Shown: positions 63,001 to 64,000 of the stretch, piece after piece
How the letters are laid out: the number at the start of each line of letters is the position of its first letter
Numbering within the stretch: position 1 is the first letter of the stretch
Source of the DNA: JAABTH01 sp964492615
GTDB lineage: Bacteria > Bacillota > Dethiobacteria > DTU022
NCBI GenBank assembly: GCA_964492615.1
Contig: CAZBKZ010000006.1
Span: forward strand, 31,542 to 95,541
Direction of reading: 5' to 3'
DNA length: 64,000 nt
The notes under the pieces: model-generated
Databases searched by the model: none
Seen by the model: the letters and a program-made list of their open reading frames with translations, nothing else
What the model was told of the DNA's origin: nothing
Made by a program: the position numbers and the translations under genes

Positions 63001-64000
63001 CCACCGGAAGTGAACTTAAAGCGGTCACTGCCGCTGCCGCCACGCAAACTTTCAATTACAGTAAAGGCAATTTCGATCGCCGAACCGCCATGCAACCACT
63101 CAACCCGGCCGCTGTCAGTTCCATCTATAACAAAGAGAGAATCTGCATCAGGCCCGACCAATGTATCGCCATAAGCACTACCCCTGATTTGCTCAATACC
63201 GGCAAAACTGCCCAGTCCGGTTGCCCTCATCCGGGCCAGATCGAAAACTACCGCGGAGCCAAAATCGCTGAAATCAAGAATGTCGTCTCCGGCACCACCA
63301 TCAATCAGGCCACTGATTGAGCCACCTGAGGCTATAATGAAATGATCATCTCCGCTGCCGCCGCGCAAACTTTCAATCCCTGTAAATAAAAGTTCCAGCG
63401 TTGGACCGCTGCCAGGCCATTCTACCCTGCCCCTGTCCGGCCCATCGACAGTAAACAAAGCACCACCATCAGGCCCGGCCAAAGTATCTGTATATGCACT
63501 GCCGGTTACCTGGTTAATCGCGGTAAAACTGACCAGTCCGGTTGCACTCATGTTTTCCAGATCAAACAACACCGCAGAGCCGTAATTGCTGTAATCCAGG
63601 GTGTTAAAACCACCACCGCCGTCAATCGTTCCATCGAAAGAACCTCCGGCAGCGAAAACAAAACTATCATCCCCACTACCGCCCTGCAGGATTTCAATAC
63701 CGGCAAAAGAAAGCTCCATTAAAATTCCGGACATCTGCCACCTCACCTGACCGGGCTGAGAGCCGAATAACGTGAAGATCGCCCCGCTATCCGGGCCGAT
63801 CAAACGATCGCTTTCTCCTCCGCTTCCGATGATCATCGATACATTAGTAAACGAATCAAGCCCGGATGCCGCTAGCTGACCAAGGTCAATCTCAAGCGTG
63901 CCGTTGTAGAGACTGTAATCAATAGTATTACTGCCCTGGCTACCGTCAAAGGTCCCGCTTCCGCCGTATACAGGCTTGAAAATATTATCTTCGCTGCTGC
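60051..64000 (-). CDS. Giant RTX-like repeat protein, 3' part (5' end outside the window)
   Basis: The frame is open to the right edge, giving more than 1316 residues; the ATG at 63836 is internal. It is built of glycine/aspartate-rich repeats. A 107-residue unit recurs, with GGSGDDSF, IDGGGGFNTLDYS, AVLFDL, ATGLxxF and GSAYxDTLxGP. A nonapeptide-type RTX block (GGAGDD, GGSGNN) lies near residues 590-630 from that ATG. RTX blocks bind calcium and fold after export. The last about 140 residues form a non-repetitive beta-rich domain (IGGQVSF...ISIPPDAL) resembling ZU5-type modules. There is no LPXTG anchor at the C-terminus. No type I secretion genes are in view. Confidence 0.85.
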   Translation of the reverse strand, partial: SSEDNIFKPVYGGSGTFDGSQGSNTIDYSLYNGTLEIDLGQLAASGLDSFTNVSMIIGSGGESDRLIGPDSGAIFTLFGSQPGQVRWQMSGILMELSFAGIEILQGGSGDDSFVFAAGGSFDGTIDGGGGFNTLDYSNYGSAVLFDLENMSATGLVSFTAINQVTGSAYTDTLAGPDGGALFTVDGPDRGRVEWPGSGPTLELLFTGIESLRGGSGDDHFIIASGGSISGLIDGGAGDDILDFSDFGSAVVFDLARMRATGLGSFAGIEQIRGSAYGDTLVGPDADSLFVIDGTDSGRVEWLHGGSAIEIAFTVIESLRGGSGSDRFKFTSGGELTGTVNGGSGSNWLDYSDYGDNIVVNLTAGSATAVRSGAAGSVIGVQNITGSASENTLTGANGNNNFALVDGGTYLINPGRGSNSLDLSLLPGDLEIILSNTGITITGVTVNFTSGYGLNSIARLIGGAGDDAFKLIGGVIYTGLIDGAGGADILDYSSYGAAVIFDLARMSATGLGGFTGVEQLIGSAHSDTIVGPNLNTRFIVNGADSGIVAWTVDGLPVEIAFQAVENLKGGSGNDTFEIYADGILSGLVDGGGGSNTLSYEHYAVIGDAGVIVNLTTGEAKNIGSDEPGKVRNISNIIGSPGNDELTGNGKANTIHGGAGDDLIYGVGGSNIISGGSGNNELFGGSGNDTFIIDNDWQIIVIHSGGGNDKLDFSLITGDIEFTINSDLVNVTSAGRSLEALIHGIAVIIGGSGDDVFLLESDHRINLYGGEGDDSFKFANGVSYSGLLDGGTGSNLVDWRSFTIAVEVFLTGTASSAGFNGYATNLSAGFRNINRMVGGLSADSIRGINTAGLFIVGGTGNPDYATSYSGSGKELFLASFENLIGGTGNDTFIVYGSQEANLFGSNGNDRFIFTDGAVLNGLIDGGRGSNRLDYTDYTTTRNFYLTAAGNLIGFNGGEASIRDGFKNVSSIYGSRAVDSISGINSSARWQVGNDSGVYQAKGATLNFTSVENVIGGAAADSFEINSGSRLTGSVDGRSGIDLLDYSAYRNNLVVNLEATLADRISSGVSSVENVNGGKGSNHLIGDDKNNRLTGGPGYNILDGRGGDDILVTTGGYNVLIGGTGYDTAIIAYLSKYEAPYNDIEKWHFIQPDKKDTDYTYDYYYFDWPWPMPLQNIHSQSVTSSIGGQVSFRNISISIPPDALTGNQEITIKKLTFFELSFLGSALQRSKIISEVYQVIPGQSAVLRDGQMVSIKLYFNPYELFEGEEAVLCMYDQLTGTWIELQTTIEYDPETGQYYAEAKVDSLSGTFAVFRPFD

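Noticed and set aside
60100..63990. Direct DNA repeats suggestive of satellite or CRISPR
   Set aside because: They encode the protein repeats of the RTX-like gene in one open frame.

Overview
The window reads as a chromosome segment of an anaerobic, spore-former-lineage Bacillota (Clostridia). The support is T-box leaders, a Rex repressor, an ANTAR-controlled glnA, a B12-dependent ribonucleotide reductase, Hanks-type kinases with PP2C phosphatases, strong purine-rich Shine-Dalgarno sites with TTG/GTG starts, and a methylmalonyl-CoA cluster of the kind seen in syntrophic propionate metabolisers such as Pelotomaculum. The species cannot be named from sequence alone. No phage, transposon or CRISPR array was seen; the only mobile element is an intein.

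Layout. 0-4.7 kb: cytochrome c maturation genes ccmABC and the start of ccmD, a LysR regulator, and a TsuA/TsuB thiosulfate-uptake pair. 4.8-8.4 kb: tRNA-Arg, an MFS transporter, a small exported protein, rsmD and hisC. 8.5-14.9 kb: a T-box-controlled aminotransferase, then hisH-hisF-pdxS-pdxT, and guaA on the opposite strand. 15.1-24.1 kb (minus strand): a Ser/Thr phosphosignalling island with two zinc-ribbon kinases, two PP2C phosphatases, three FHA proteins (one fused through a membrane segment to an extracellular trypsin-like protease) and a Big2-domain surface protein. 24.2-28.4 kb: glnA with a terminator-type leader, an ANTAR antiterminator gene, pyrG, an FmdB-type zinc ribbon and a 30-residue, extremely basic peptide. 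28.7-32.5 kb: class II ribonucleotide reductase interrupted by an apparently active LAGLIDADG intein, then a CBS protein. 32.6-35.2 kb: small membrane proteins, a lipoprotein whose seven-unit propeller matches the outer domain of one kinase, and a five-tRNA operon. 35.2-42 kb: rex, a polyprenyl synthase, mnmM, ylxP, a two-component pair, DUF456 and an acyl-CoA ligase. 42-49.5 kb: the arginine operon argCJBDGH behind an Arg-specific T-box. 49.5-57.4 kb: a methylmalonyl-CoA operon (degenerate sigma-54-type regulator, sucC, sucD, mutase large and B12 subunits, epimerase, carboxyltransferase). 57.6-64 kb: a membrane protein, a DUF362 ferredoxin, a nitroreductase, and the 3' part of a giant RTX-like repeat protein that runs off the window.

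Themes. Glutamine chemistry dominates 10-28 kb: HisH, PdxT, GuaA and PyrG consume glutamine and GlnA makes it. RNA-level control recurs in two T-boxes and the glnA attenuator. The most novel-looking locus is the phosphosignalling island. Its parts suggest that threonine phosphorylation inside the cell is read by FHA domains, one of which is wired to a protease outside the membrane, while two kinases may sense signals through outer domains. That circuit is inferred from domain order and topology only.

Many start codons were moved from the longest open frame to the codon best placed behind a Shine-Dalgarno site; each entry says so. The most notable is argH, which appears to start at CTG.
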